From Gallionellaceae bacterium (GTDB lineage Bacteria; Pseudomonadota; Gammaproteobacteria; Burkholderiales; Gallionellaceae): a stretch of DNA of 30,756 nt. The notes below the pieces were generated by a model. It made no database searches and was not told the origin of the DNA. It worked only from the letters and a program-made list of their open reading frames with translations. Made by a program: the position numbers and the translations under genes. The stretch lies in assembly GCA_003151655.1 (NCBI GenBank), contig PLYB01000169.1, forward strand, positions 1-30,756, in the 5' to 3' direction. Positions within the stretch are counted from its first letter, which is position 1. Every line of letters begins with the position of its first letter. Shown one piece after another: positions 7,733 through 15,540 of the stretch.

Positions 7733-10374
7733 TTTAGCTCCTCAAAAATTTCAATAGATATAGGGGTAGTCCATGAGTTGTCCTCGGCGGGTGATTGATT
7801 GCCCAGCAAAGGAACCGACGGTGTTGGCGGATGAGGTTCGTTAACCTGCCGCTCAGCATCACGCCGTTGCTGCAACAGGACGACTTCAGATTCACGAGCC
7901 TTGGTGACATACGCTGCAATATCTCCGGCATTCACACCCCTTCGAACATCTGCCAGATGATGCAAGACGCGAATTTCCTGCGTAATGGCCGCGATTTCCC
8001 GTTCTGTTCGTCGCTCAAACAAGGCTTGGTGCTCGGAACGGCACAGAACCCAGTTACCGTTTACCAGCGCATAGGCGCGCGATACATCGAACGGGTCGTA
8101 AACGAGATGGACTTTCGTACTTGTGACCGTTGCCTCACGGAAACTAGGATGCCAATAAAATATGCCCTTGATCTTGATGCCCCTCCCTGAGCGCACCAGT
8201 GCTTTGCCGGCAATGGTGGTTGGCATGCACAGCCGATTAAAATCTTCGGTATCGGGAATCAAGATGTGGTCGCGGCAACCTGTCATAGCTAATCCGCGCG
8301 CCATAGCTTCTTTCGGAGTCATTCCTAAAGCTGGATGTATGAGACCGGCATAGGTGATGTCGACGAATTCCTCAAAGGCATCGGTTAGCGCAGGTAAAGT
8401 CCAAACGGCCAGTTTGCGTGGATCATGGCTAGGAGACATGCTTCTGGGTTGTTGTAAGGACTGACTGTTGCCCCTCAGGTTATGAATTAAAGCCTGATTG
8501 CTTACCCCGAAGAAACGTTCAATGACGGAACCAAAGCGTCCTTTGGCGGCGGGCCGAGATTTTTTATGGGTTTCCAATCTGGCCAGAAGTACTTCGAAGT
8601 ATAGACTTTCAAAATCACTACCCTGATCTACGACAATGGTCTTGGGAATACGTCCATGCCTGCGAACACAATTTCGGATCACCGCCATGCAGCTGCGGTA
8701 GCTGGGTGGATCAAACGTAAGGTAGAAAGCCAGCACCAGTCGAGTGTACGCATCCAAAAGAATTGTTAACCATGGACGTCTGAGATTTGCCCCGGTGCGA
8801 CTATCAACCAGCTCCACATCAAGTTCAGTATGATCAATATGGCCTATCTCGAAGGGACGCTCGCCGTGGCGTGGTGTGGATTGATCGATGTACCATTGAA
8901 ACTCGGTGATTTTGTAAACTGCACGGCGGCCTTGTCGGGCCAGCACCACCACCTCTTCTTTCCGGCGTTTGATTTCGGCACGAAAAGTTTTATCAGATGG
9001 CGGTGATAATCCACGCTCAGTACAGAGATTGCGCACCCTGCCGTAACAGACCGAAATTTTTGGCTGAAAATTTACCAGCACATCCCCATCAATAACCTCG
9101 TTCATCACCACAACTACTTCCGTATTGACCTTTCTGGAGCGGTTGCCTCTGGCACTGATTCGCGGAACAAGGCCGGCAAAGCGATTGCCGAAAGTGATTT
9201 CGCCATCAATTGCGCGCTTGCGCCAATAACGCAGAGTTCTCGCCGGCACCGAAATAGCACCGGCTTCCGCATCATTGAGATGTGCCACACGCCGGATAGC
9301 ACCTTCTAGATCTGCTGGTGCAGCTCGTTTCATGACCTTGGCAGACAATTCATGGCGCTGATCGGCCTCTGTGGTGATGCCGGTGATAGCTCCCCGTGCC
9401 ACAAGAGTTTGGAATGTGTCGAGTCGAAGGTTTGTGATATCCCTGTTTTCATCTTCCAGAAAGATATCGCTTGCACCCACGTTCAGAATTCGCCAAGGGC
9501 TACCATCCCAAACGATGGGAGTTCCGGAAGCCATCAGGATCGTGTGCAGTGGAACGACGGCTTGTTTACTGGAGCCTTTCCGCTGATGCTGATAAATTTG
9601 CGCACTGAGACTGTCTATGCAAACGTTTGTAAATCTAGGCTCCGCAAGAAGTTCCCGCTCCAAGTCAACGATTAGAAGGCCATAAGCAATCAGCGCAAAG
9701 ATGCTGTCGGCCGATACTTCCGGTTGTTCGAGCAAGCGCTGCAAAAGCATCCATCGCTCACCACTGAAGTATTTTGCAACGGCAGAATAAATTCCCTGTG
9801 GCGGTTGAGGGCATTTCCCCTGAAGGTAGTCAGACAGGAATTCAAGATTACGGACGAGCATCCAGTTGGTTTCCTGTGTTGATTGCACCTTGAAGCCGAG
9901 TCCAAACTGCGCGGCAAACTCTTCGCCTGGCGGGCAGCGCCAACCGCCATTGCCATCCGGCACATAGCGAGTGTTGCCGCTTTCGTACGATGCTTTGAGT
10001 TGCTCTTCCGGTTTGCACTCCACCCATCCCATCCAGTTTTCCTGAATTAGGAAGTAGTCCGGTGTGGAAAGATGCGATACATGCTTGCCATCGGCATTTT
10101 GATAGTTGAGCTTGACCTTGCTAGGCTGATCGTAGAACTCGTAGGTGTTTGGGTCATGCTCCCAAAAATATATAGCGGGCAATTCTCCCTTGTGACTTTC
10201 GGCTTGAATGACGCAGCCCATCTTTCGGCTGGCAAAACGAGTGGCGACATTGTGTGTTCCGCCGCCGACGCGTCTGACTGGATCTGATGTCCTAATCGTG
10301 TCGACGACTTTACGTCCAATGAGGGGAATATTTTGCTGAATGTATAGGCGTAACAGTTCGTTCTCGGTCAACAT
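7729..10374 (-). CDS. TnsA-TnsB fusion transposase
   Basis: An 881-residue single-chain transposase. The N-terminal ~200 residues are a TnsA-like endonuclease of the PD-(D/E)XK fold: E64 in SHKGELPAIYFWEHDP, the conserved YDQP, D106 in STPDYFL, and E119-C-K121. TnsA cuts the 5' ends of the element. The rest is TnsB: HTH segments (for example SVPARTLRYWRKRAIDG), then a DDE RNase-H-fold domain with D514 (HIDHTELD), D583 (VVDQGSDF) and E619 (VIERFF). The D583-E619 gap is exactly 35 residues, and this domain cuts 3' ends and joins strands. I chose ATG 10374 because AAGGAGAG lies five bases upstream; an in-frame ATG at 10470 has no such site. Fusion of both nucleases implies cut-and-paste movement. 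Confidence 0.92.
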   Translation of the reverse strand: MLTENELLRLYIQQNIPLIGRKVVDTIRTSDPVRRVGGGTHNVATRFASRKMGCVIQAESHKGELPAIYFWEHDPNTYEFYDQPSKVKLNYQNADGKHVSHLSTPDYFLIQENWMGWVECKPEEQLKASYESGNTRYVPDGNGGWRCPPGEEFAAQFGLGFKVQSTQETNWMLVRNLEFLSDYLQGKCPQPPQGIYSAVAKYFSGERWMLLQRLLEQPEVSADSIFALIAYGLLIVDLERELLAEPRFTNVCIDSLSAQIYQHQRKGSSKQAVVPLHTILMASGTPIVWDGSPWRILNVGASDIFLEDENRDITNLRLDTFQTLVARGAITGITTEADQRHELSAKVMKRAAPADLEGAIRRVAHLNDAEAGAISVPARTLRYWRKRAIDGEITFGNRFAGLVPRISARGNRSRKVNTEVVVVMNEVIDGDVLVNFQPKISVCYGRVRNLCTERGLSPPSDKTFRAEIKRRKEEVVVLARQGRRAVYKITEFQWYIDQSTPRHGERPFEIGHIDHTELDVELVDSRTGANLRRPWLTILLDAYTRLVLAFYLTFDPPSYRSCMAVIRNCVRRHGRIPKTIVVDQGSDFESLYFEVLLARLETHKKSRPAAKGRFGSVIERFFGVSNQALIHNLRGNSQSLQQPRSMSPSHDPRKLAVWTLPALTDAFEEFVDITYAGLIHPALGMTPKEAMARGLAMTGCRDHILIPDTEDFNRLCMPTTIAGKALVRSGRGIKIKGIFYWHPSFREATVTSTKVHLVYDPFDVSRAYALVNGNWVLCRSEHQALFERRTEREIAAITQEIRVLHHLADVRRGVNAGDIAAYVTKARESEVVLLQQRRDAERQVNEPHPPTPSVPLLGNQSPAEDNSWTTPISIEIFEELK

Positions 10375-10505
10375 GTGACTCTCCTTTTCGTGTTCAACTC
10401 CTTGGCAAACGCATAAACTGAAGGTGAGTTGTGCCAGACGGCTCTTGGCCGCCAAGGAATTAAGTTGCATTGAAATGCCCGTGAGGGCGAAAGGAGGCCG
10501 GCGGC

Positions 10506-10527
10506 TGTCAATGACTAACTATTGACA
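10506..10527. promoter_or_regulatory. Inverted repeat upstream of tnsAB (candidate operator or TnsB site)
   Basis: TGTCAAT (10506-10512) and ATTGACA (10521-10527) are perfect inverted complements separated by eight bases, about 130 bases upstream of the tnsAB start. A further ACTGTCG copy of the TGTC core follows at once (10528-10534). Closely spaced TGTC/GACA half-sites are common in the ends of Tn7/Tn5053-type elements, but also in regulator operators. The right-hand TTGACA is also a perfect -35 hexamer reading right. Confidence 0.4.
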
Positions 10528-10590
10528 ACTGTCGTTAGAGCGGGGAAAATTCAACTAGAAGTGTAATAGATAGTTTCATTTTCACGAAAG

Positions 10591-10618
10591 GCTTGGGGCT
10601 CCAACCCCAAGCTTTTTT
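10591..10618 (+). terminator. Strong Rho-independent terminator, plus strand
   Basis: GCTTGGGG (10591-10598) and CCCCAAGC (10605-10612) form an 8-bp GC-rich stem around CTCCAA, followed by six T residues. The preceding AAAG extends the stem into the T tract. It points to the right, yet no plus-strand gene ends here. It may stop read-through toward the XRE gene or end a short RNA starting near 10557. Confidence 0.82.
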
Positions 10619-10692
10619 CGTCTCTGGCCTCTCAATTTAAATCGATGAGCGTCAGGTCATTTTTCTCTCCTTTAAATAGTTGGACATCGGGC

Positions 10693-11076
10693 TTACGTCG
10701 TAGCTTTTGTCGATGATGAACCTTGATCACGCAATTGTAGAACGTCATTTATGATTCTGATTTGCACTGGACCAATGCGGTCTAATTCCCGCCAAAGTTT
10801 ATTGATCATTCTGGAGATTTCGGCAGATGTATCGTCGGGCAATGTGTAATTGCGTTGTGATTCATCCACGGCCTGCCACAATGCGGCTTGCTCTATAGCA
10901 TCGAGATTCAGTGCATCAATAAGCTTCTCGATGAAGTTCTTATTGGTAGGTGGTTTTCGACCGACCTCAAGTGCCGAAACGTAGGCCTGTTTAAAACCAA
11001 TCAGCGTGGCGAGTTCTTTCTGACTGAGTTGATGGCGCCTGCGCAGGTCGTGGAAATATGTTGAAAAAATGGTCAC
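10693..11076 (-). CDS. XRE-family helix-turn-helix regulator
   Basis: A 127-residue DNA-binding protein. The Cro/C1-type HTH occupies about residues 5-60 (LRRRHQLSQKELATLIGFKQAYVSALEVGRK, with Leu-Ser-Gln-Lys-Glu-Leu entering helix 2). A C-terminal helical part probably dimerises. The GTG start at 11076 is preceded by GGGAGA at a suitable distance. A perfect 16-bp-arm palindrome lies 77-114 bases upstream of its start and could be its operator. It is transcribed in the same direction as the tnsAB operon, but the terminator and 220 bases separate them. It may be the transposon's own regulator or a neighbouring host gene. Confidence 0.8.
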   Translation of the reverse strand: MTIFSTYFHDLRRRHQLSQKELATLIGFKQAYVSALEVGRKPPTNKNFIEKLIDALNLDAIEQAALWQAVDESQRNYTLPDDTSAEISRMINKLWRELDRIGPVQIRIINDVLQLRDQGSSSTKATT

Positions 11077-11152
11077 AAAAATCTCCCAGCAAATGACGTG
11101 ATGCCGGGATTCTTGCTCTATTTTTGAATGCGTGCAAGCGATTGATTATGAG

Positions 11153-11190
11153 GGTAACTGTAGTATACGAATATGTATACTACAGTTACC
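11153..11190. repeat. Perfect 16-bp-arm palindrome
   Basis: GGTAACTGTAGTATAC (11153-11168) and its exact complement GTATACTACAGTTACC (11175-11190) flank GAATAT. TTTTG follows on the plus strand, but the stem is AT-rich for a terminator. The site lies upstream of the XRE gene and far from any plus-strand gene end, which fits an operator or a recombination or transposon-end site better. The octamer GTTACCCT at its right side (reverse strand) also occurs at 5228-5235 next to tniQ in opposite orientation. Confidence 0.75.
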
Positions 11191-11312
11191 TTTTGCTGTT
11201 GCAAAAATGCCGTCTTTTGAATAATTTAATGCGATTCGCAGTAGTAATTCTCTGCGCCGGGATTGGTGTGGATTTAATAAACTACATTTTCTTCGTTCAA
11301 CTTTTTTTCGAC

Positions 11313-12038
11313 TTAGTGACGCTCTACGGAAGATGGTAATTGAACACCGCGAGAAGCCAATTCAGCTCTGAATATTTTGATGAACTCACTACTAACAGTC
11401 ACCGTTGCACCAACCGGCACGGCCTCGATTTTTCGATTGAATCCATCAGTCGCTGCCACTGCACGATCTTGTCCAATAAATATCGTAAGGGGATGTCCAG
11501 AATCAATTGCATGATTAACGACTTCTGGGGTTAGCATGAAATAATCAGTCCACCAGCATGAAAATCCAATGTTGCCCTGGCATTGTTTGTTCTTTCCATA
11601 TCCCTTCATCTGATAAACGGCGAGCCCCAACTCATTATTCATCCCAACTTTATTGAGCAACATTTTATTTCCGGCATCGTCAACCAAGGATACCGTTGCC
11701 CATGAAGAAAAAATGCCACTGTTCGTTTGTTCAACCTCCATAAAATACACGTTAGAGTTGTTGGGTTGGTTATTTGTAACTCCCACGTGTACGCGTCCAG
11801 TTAATTGCCCCTTATCATTAGGGCTTGCATTATAGGACCAGCCGTAACTCGTTAACGCGGACGAGGTAAAAGTCATCACCTTGTTACAGTCAGGGCAACC
11901 TGGATAGCCACTGTCAACCGAGATACCTTGCCTAACATCAGATTCATTTTTGGCGACGGAATATTTTGGGCTCATACACCCTGCCAACAAATGCAAGGCA
12001 ATAAGAAACATCAAAGAATGTACAAGTCGTTTGAACAT
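11313..12038 (-). CDS. Predicted outer-envelope lipoprotein of unknown function
   Basis: A 241-residue protein with a clear lipoprotein signal: basic N-terminus MFKR, a hydrophobic stretch, and the lipobox LLAGC with C21 as the lipidated residue. The start at 12038 is chosen over an upstream in-frame codon at 12080 because GGAGGGG lies just before it and it begins a well-formed signal peptide. The mature part has several Cys (GCPDC, CQGNIGFSCWW), suggesting disulfides, and reads as a beta-rich secreted domain (RVHVGVTNNQ...). I do not recognise a family. It is single and separate from the transposon genes. Confidence 0.75.
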   Translation of the reverse strand: MFKRLVHSLMFLIALHLLAGCMSPKYSVAKNESDVRQGISVDSGYPGCPDCNKVMTFTSSALTSYGWSYNASPNDKGQLTGRVHVGVTNNQPNNSNVYFMEVEQTNSGIFSSWATVSLVDDAGNKMLLNKVGMNNELGLAVYQMKGYGKNKQCQGNIGFSCWWTDYFMLTPEVVNHAIDSGHPLTIFIGQDRAVAATDGFNRKIEAVPVGATVTVSSEFIKIFRAELASRGVQLPSSVERH

Positions 12039-12147
12039 TACGAACCCCTCCGGTTTATTAATTCGCCCCGTGCGCCGCACTGTAAACCTGTTAATTCGTG
12101 GGAAAACTTCCGTCAGATAGCGCAGTCGGTAAATTGGCGACCGAGAA

Positions 12148-12182
12148 GATAACCCGTTTTGGGATAACCTGCAATGGGTTAT
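12148..12182 (+). promoter_or_regulatory. Candidate operator ahead of the XRE gene at 12195
   Basis: Three half-sites lie within 35 bases just upstream of the start codon: GATAACC (12148-12154), GATAACC (12163-12169) and the inverted GGGTTAT (12176-12182). This layout is typical of an autoregulatory XRE operator. No clear ribosome-binding site separates it from ATG 12195, so the message may be leaderless or nearly so. Confidence 0.5.
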
Positions 12183-12194
12183 TAGTATGAGCGC

Positions 12195-12479
12195 ATGTCC
12201 AGCTCATTACACAGCCATCACTATCAAATCTTTCGCAGCTTGCTTGTGGCGGCGAGAGAAGAGGCTGGCTTAACGCAGGTTAATATTGCTGAAAAATTGG
12301 GTAAGCCACAAAGCTTTATCTCGAAATACGAGCGTGGCGAACGTCGTCTAGACTTCACGGAATTTGTTGAGCTAGCCGATTTGCTTGAGATTGATATTGC
12401 TGATTTTGTGAGCCGCTACCAATCCGCCATTTCACAGACATCTTCTCAGAGGCTACGCAGGGTTAAAAATAGCAAATAA
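12195..12479 (+). CDS. Small XRE-family regulator, probable controller of the adjacent defence operon
   Basis: A 94-residue protein that is almost entirely a Cro/C1-type HTH (about 15-70: LLVAAREEAGLTQVNIAEKL and KPQSFISKYERGERRL, the latter being the recognition-helix region). Controller proteins of restriction-modification and related defence systems have this size. It precedes the ATPase operon by 265 bases in the same direction, with a 13-bp-arm palindrome between them. Repressing or timing that operon is the natural inference. Its start was chosen as the first ATG in frame. Confidence 0.82.
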   Translation: MSSSLHSHHYQIFRSLLVAAREEAGLTQVNIAEKLGKPQSFISKYERGERRLDFTEFVELADLLEIDIADFVSRYQSAISQTSSQRLRRVKNSK

Positions 12480-12546
12480 TGATACTCTTTGCCCCTAGGT
12501 GTTCCTCTGTATGCCAAAGCATATCTATTCATTTTTTCGAATTGGC

Positions 12547-12576
12547 TGCATACCTATCATTTCTGATAGGTATGCA
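12547..12576. repeat. 13-bp-arm palindrome between XRE gene and ATPase operon
   Basis: TGCATACCTATCA (12547-12559) and TGATAGGTATGCA (12564-12576) are perfect complements around a TTTC loop. The 265-base gap 12480-12744 has no other clear element and no convincing gene. The palindrome may be the XRE operator for the downstream operon or a hairpin ending the XRE message; no T tract follows, so the operator reading is preferred. Confidence 0.6.
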
Positions 12577-12744
12577 AGAGGTAAGAAGTGAGTCAGAATG
12601 CATACATAAACTTTGCAACAATTTGACGTAAGGGTGATGGCAGAAAATCAAAATGGCCTCAACCAGAAGATCAATAGCAAATTGACATTCCGGTTTATAG
12701 TACGTGACAAATATTAAACATAGATGTGCTAGCGGGGATATGAA

Positions 12745-14859
12745 ATGCAACAATCTGTAACGCATAGAAAAACCGTACGATTCCCGATCATTGAGCATAT
12801 ACGTGTTGATGGATATTTGTTGTATCCTGGCAAAGACGGTAGCCTTGGTCTAAATCATCCCTTTTTGCCGGGAATGAACGTAATTGTTGGTATCAATGGT
12901 GTAGGAAAAACTACCCTATTAAACATACTATTTCGGATGCTTGCAGGTGATAAAGATCTTCGGGATGGAGACGAATTAGGTGATTCAAAGCGTAGTCTTG
13001 CTACCATTCCAGATACGAATCTATTTGCACGAATTGTCCCTGATCGGGCACGCGATGCAACAGCTTCTTTGAAGTTTCGCTTAGGTGAACATTCGATTGA
13101 AATAAAACGCTCGCTAAGAAATCTAGAGCTTCTGGAGATGAAGATTGACCCTCCATCGTCTCATGAAATTAAGCTGGATGATATTGAAGATATGTACAAA
13201 ATGGTTGTTCCTCGTATCTCAGGGGTGGATGACTTCTACGACTTTATTTTAATTCTTCGATACCTTGTATTTTTTCTTGAAGATCGCCGTACGCTAATTT
13301 GGGATAAGTCTGCGCAAACTGAAATTTTTCGTATTCTGTTCTTTCCCAATACGACCAATGATAATTACAAATCGCTCATTAATGAGGCACTGTCGGCTGA
13401 TAGCTATGCGAGAAATGCACAAAGTGTATTAACGAAAGAAAAAACGCGTTACGAAAAAACGGCGAAAGAGGCCGCAAAAATAAAGCCAGACGAATTTAAT
13501 TTGCTTGAAATTGCAGTATCTCAGCTTCGAGAATCACTTGAATCACTTAGGAAAAAAACCGCTAACTTGGATGAAAAACGTCGCTCTATTCGACGAACCT
13601 TGGAACAGGTCCGGAGTGACATGGAGAAGAATGCGCAAAGTGAACGGTCATTGCGTGAGCAGATGCTTGCAAGCATCTTTCCAAAGCTTGATGACTTTAG
13701 TGTATTTGCCATTTCTAATCTCCAGTCCGAGCGTGGCTGCATCATCTGTGGCAATCAAGACTCAGAACTATTACAAGAAGCACATAAACGCTTCGAGAAT
13801 ACGCTTGAATGCCCACTATGCAGTGCCGACTTAGCTCATCAAGAGTCTCATAATGAAGTGGACGTGACTGAAAGCAATAAATTGCTACTGGAACATTATG
13901 CAGGTGAACGCCTAAAACTGGCCCATTCAGAGAAATCACTTGCGGCTGAACTAGTACAAGTGCAGGCTGAATATTTGGAGGCGGAAACAAAGCGATGGCA
14001 TATTGAATCGGAATTTAACGCAGACAGCGAGAAGTTAAAGATTGCTAAATTATCTTTAGATAAGAATTCCTCTGGCCAGTTAGGTGGCATTAGTGACCGT
14101 ATTAAATCTTTAGAGGAAACTGTCGATCAGTATCGCTATGACAAGAATGAGGCATTAGTTAAGCTTAAATCATTTGTTGATGCGCTATCCGCAAATGTCG
14201 CAACATTCCAAGAGGAGTTGTGTAACAAGTTCTCTACCTTTATCAGTGCCTTCCTTGCAGAAGATTGCGATCTGACCCATAGAAATGAACCTAGAAAAAT
14301 TGGTCAATTATCCTCTCCTGTAGAGCTGTTGTTTCCGGAGTTTCATGTAAATATGACCTCTGGTGTTTTTAGACAGAGCGGTTCTCCGCGTGAAAGCATT
14401 GACTCTGTTTCCGAATCACAAATGGAATTTATTGAGCTGGCCTTTCGGATGAGTATATTGGCAACTTCGGCTGCAGATGATGCCGTAAGCCTTATCATGG
14501 AAACACCAGAAGCCAGCCTAGATGCGGTGTTTATTCCACGAGCAGGAGATTTGCTCAATCGCTTCGGACAGAGTGCCACCCAAAGGCCAAGCACATTGAT
14601 TACATCGTCCAATCTAAATGGAAGTGAAATGATATCCGCATTACTGGGCTTAGCGGCCTCTCCTGAGCAAACTGATCGTGCCCAAACCAATTCGGCATTA
14701 TCGCATTCTCCTCAAATAATGCCGGTTGCAGAGCGACGTAGCAGAATACTAAACCTTTTAGAATACGCTGCTGAGAATGCCGCACTTCAAAAATTTGCAC
14801 CGGAATATAATGAACGCCTTAAGGAGGCTATCGGAGAAACTGACTCGGTGAGTATTTAA
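12745..14859 (+). CDS. Rad50/SMC-like ABC ATPase, ATPase component of an ABC-3C-type defence system
   Basis: A 704-residue ATPase. Walker A GINGVGKTT lies at 49-57. Long charged helical stretches, probably coiled coil, fill about 220-330 and 365-480. Between them is a zinc-hook-like pair C332-I-I-C335 and C356-P-L-C359. An ABC-signature-like SVSESQMEF comes at 554-562, and a Walker B region at 583-593 reads LIMETPEASLD, with Met-Glu where Asp-Glu is usual. This order is that of Rad50-type ATPases which clamp DNA. The stop shares one base with the next start (TAATG), so the operon is coupled. With a small middle component and a nuclease following, the layout matches the ABC-three-component systems described by Aravind's group. 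Whether it hydrolyses ATP with the altered Walker B needs testing. Confidence 0.85.
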   Translation: MQQSVTHRKTVRFPIIEHIRVDGYLLYPGKDGSLGLNHPFLPGMNVIVGINGVGKTTLLNILFRMLAGDKDLRDGDELGDSKRSLATIPDTNLFARIVPDRARDATASLKFRLGEHSIEIKRSLRNLELLEMKIDPPSSHEIKLDDIEDMYKMVVPRISGVDDFYDFILILRYLVFFLEDRRTLIWDKSAQTEIFRILFFPNTTNDNYKSLINEALSADSYARNAQSVLTKEKTRYEKTAKEAAKIKPDEFNLLEIAVSQLRESLESLRKKTANLDEKRRSIRRTLEQVRSDMEKNAQSERSLREQMLASIFPKLDDFSVFAISNLQSERGCIICGNQDSELLQEAHKRFENTLECPLCSADLAHQESHNEVDVTESNKLLLEHYAGERLKLAHSEKSLAAELVQVQAEYLEAETKRWHIESEFNADSEKLKIAKLSLDKNSSGQLGGISDRIKSLEETVDQYRYDKNEALVKLKSFVDALSANVATFQEELCNKFSTFISAFLAEDCDLTHRNEPRKIGQLSSPVELLFPEFHVNMTSGVFRQSGSPRESIDSVSESQMEFIELAFRMSILATSAADDAVSLIMETPEASLDAVFIPRAGDLLNRFGQSATQRPSTLITSSNLNGSEMISALLGLAASPEQTDRAQTNSALSHSPQIMPVAERRSRILNLLEYAAENAALQKFAPEYNERLKEAIGETDSVSI

Positions 14860-15539
14860 TGTCCATTACACCTATATCTTATATTCAGTTGTCAAAGTCG
14901 CCTCCTTACAATGACCATAACCATCGTCGGTTTTGGATTCTTGCACTTCTCGCTGGAACTGAACGTGCCGGCATTAACCCAATGGATATTGGCCAATTTA
15001 ATATGCTTGCCTATTTGGCAAATGCTGTTGCGCGATGTTATGACATTGAGCCATTAAATCCAATTGTTCTTAAGGAAAAAAACGGAATTCTTTATCCTAA
15101 GCTTATTTGGGATTTGGATCGTCTAGTGGGAATGGGATTGGTGCGAGTATCAAATATAGTTCTTACATCACAGGGGGAGACCAAGTCTGTATCTTATGGA
15201 ATCACTAACAGGGGTATAAATTCTCTCAAGGCTTGCACTGAGGTTTCTGAGGGATTGAAAAATACTGCCGCAGCCTTATCGAGTACCGCTATGGCTTTTT
15301 GTCGTACGCGAAACAACATTGATATTGAAAGCCTGCATAGCAGAGACGGCAATCTTGCTGATAATCGATTTAGTGATGGTGATGTTGTTGATTTCGGCTT
15401 ATGGGATTTGAATAACTCTACTGCGAATTCAGTCGATTTTGTTAAGGAAAACATCAGCCCCGTTCTTCCAGGGAGCATAAGCACGGCTGTAAATCTCTAC
15501 GCTCAATATCTTGCATTTCTTACAAGCGAATCTCATTGA
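14859..15539 (+). CDS. Probable middle component of the ABC-3C-type system
   Basis: A 226-residue protein that begins one base inside the ATPase stop codon. The N-terminal ~130 residues read as helix-rich winged-helix-like: NHRRFWILALLAGTERAGI, then the WDLDRLVGMGLVRVSNIVLTS...YGITNRG segment, which is a typical recognition-helix plus wing. Middle components of ABC-3C systems are small wHTH-like proteins in exactly this position, proposed to link the ATPase to the effector or to sense DNA. I recognise the architecture rather than a specific family. No catalytic motif is seen. Confidence 0.65.
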   Translation: MSITPISYIQLSKSPPYNDHNHRRFWILALLAGTERAGINPMDIGQFNMLAYLANAVARCYDIEPLNPIVLKEKNGILYPKLIWDLDRLVGMGLVRVSNIVLTSQGETKSVSYGITNRGINSLKACTEVSEGLKNTAAALSSTAMAFCRTRNNIDIESLHSRDGNLADNRFSDGDVVDFGLWDLNNSTANSVDFVKENISPVLPGSISTAVNLYAQYLAFLTSESH

Positions 15540-15540
15540 A

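Larger units (their letters stand above)
5292..10527 (-). mobile_element. Tn7-like transposition module (tnsAB-tnsC-tniQ), termini undetermined
   Basis: Three overlapping genes in the order tnsAB, tnsC, tniQ form the complete core of a Tn7-like element. In known Tn7-like elements the tnsA-side end lies just upstream of the first gene and cargo lies beyond tniQ. By analogy the right end should be in 10480-11200, and the cargo would be the cassette and nuclease genes at 2936-5125. I could not find a convincing TGT...ACA terminal pair with a 5-bp target duplication, so the coordinates cover only the gene module and the repeat upstream of tnsAB. No cas genes, CRISPR repeats or second TniQ were found. 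Confidence 0.85.

Noticed and set aside
12120..12140. tRNA-like or riboswitch fold before the XRE gene
   Set aside because: Only short AT/GC repeats; no cloverleaf or known aptamer core.
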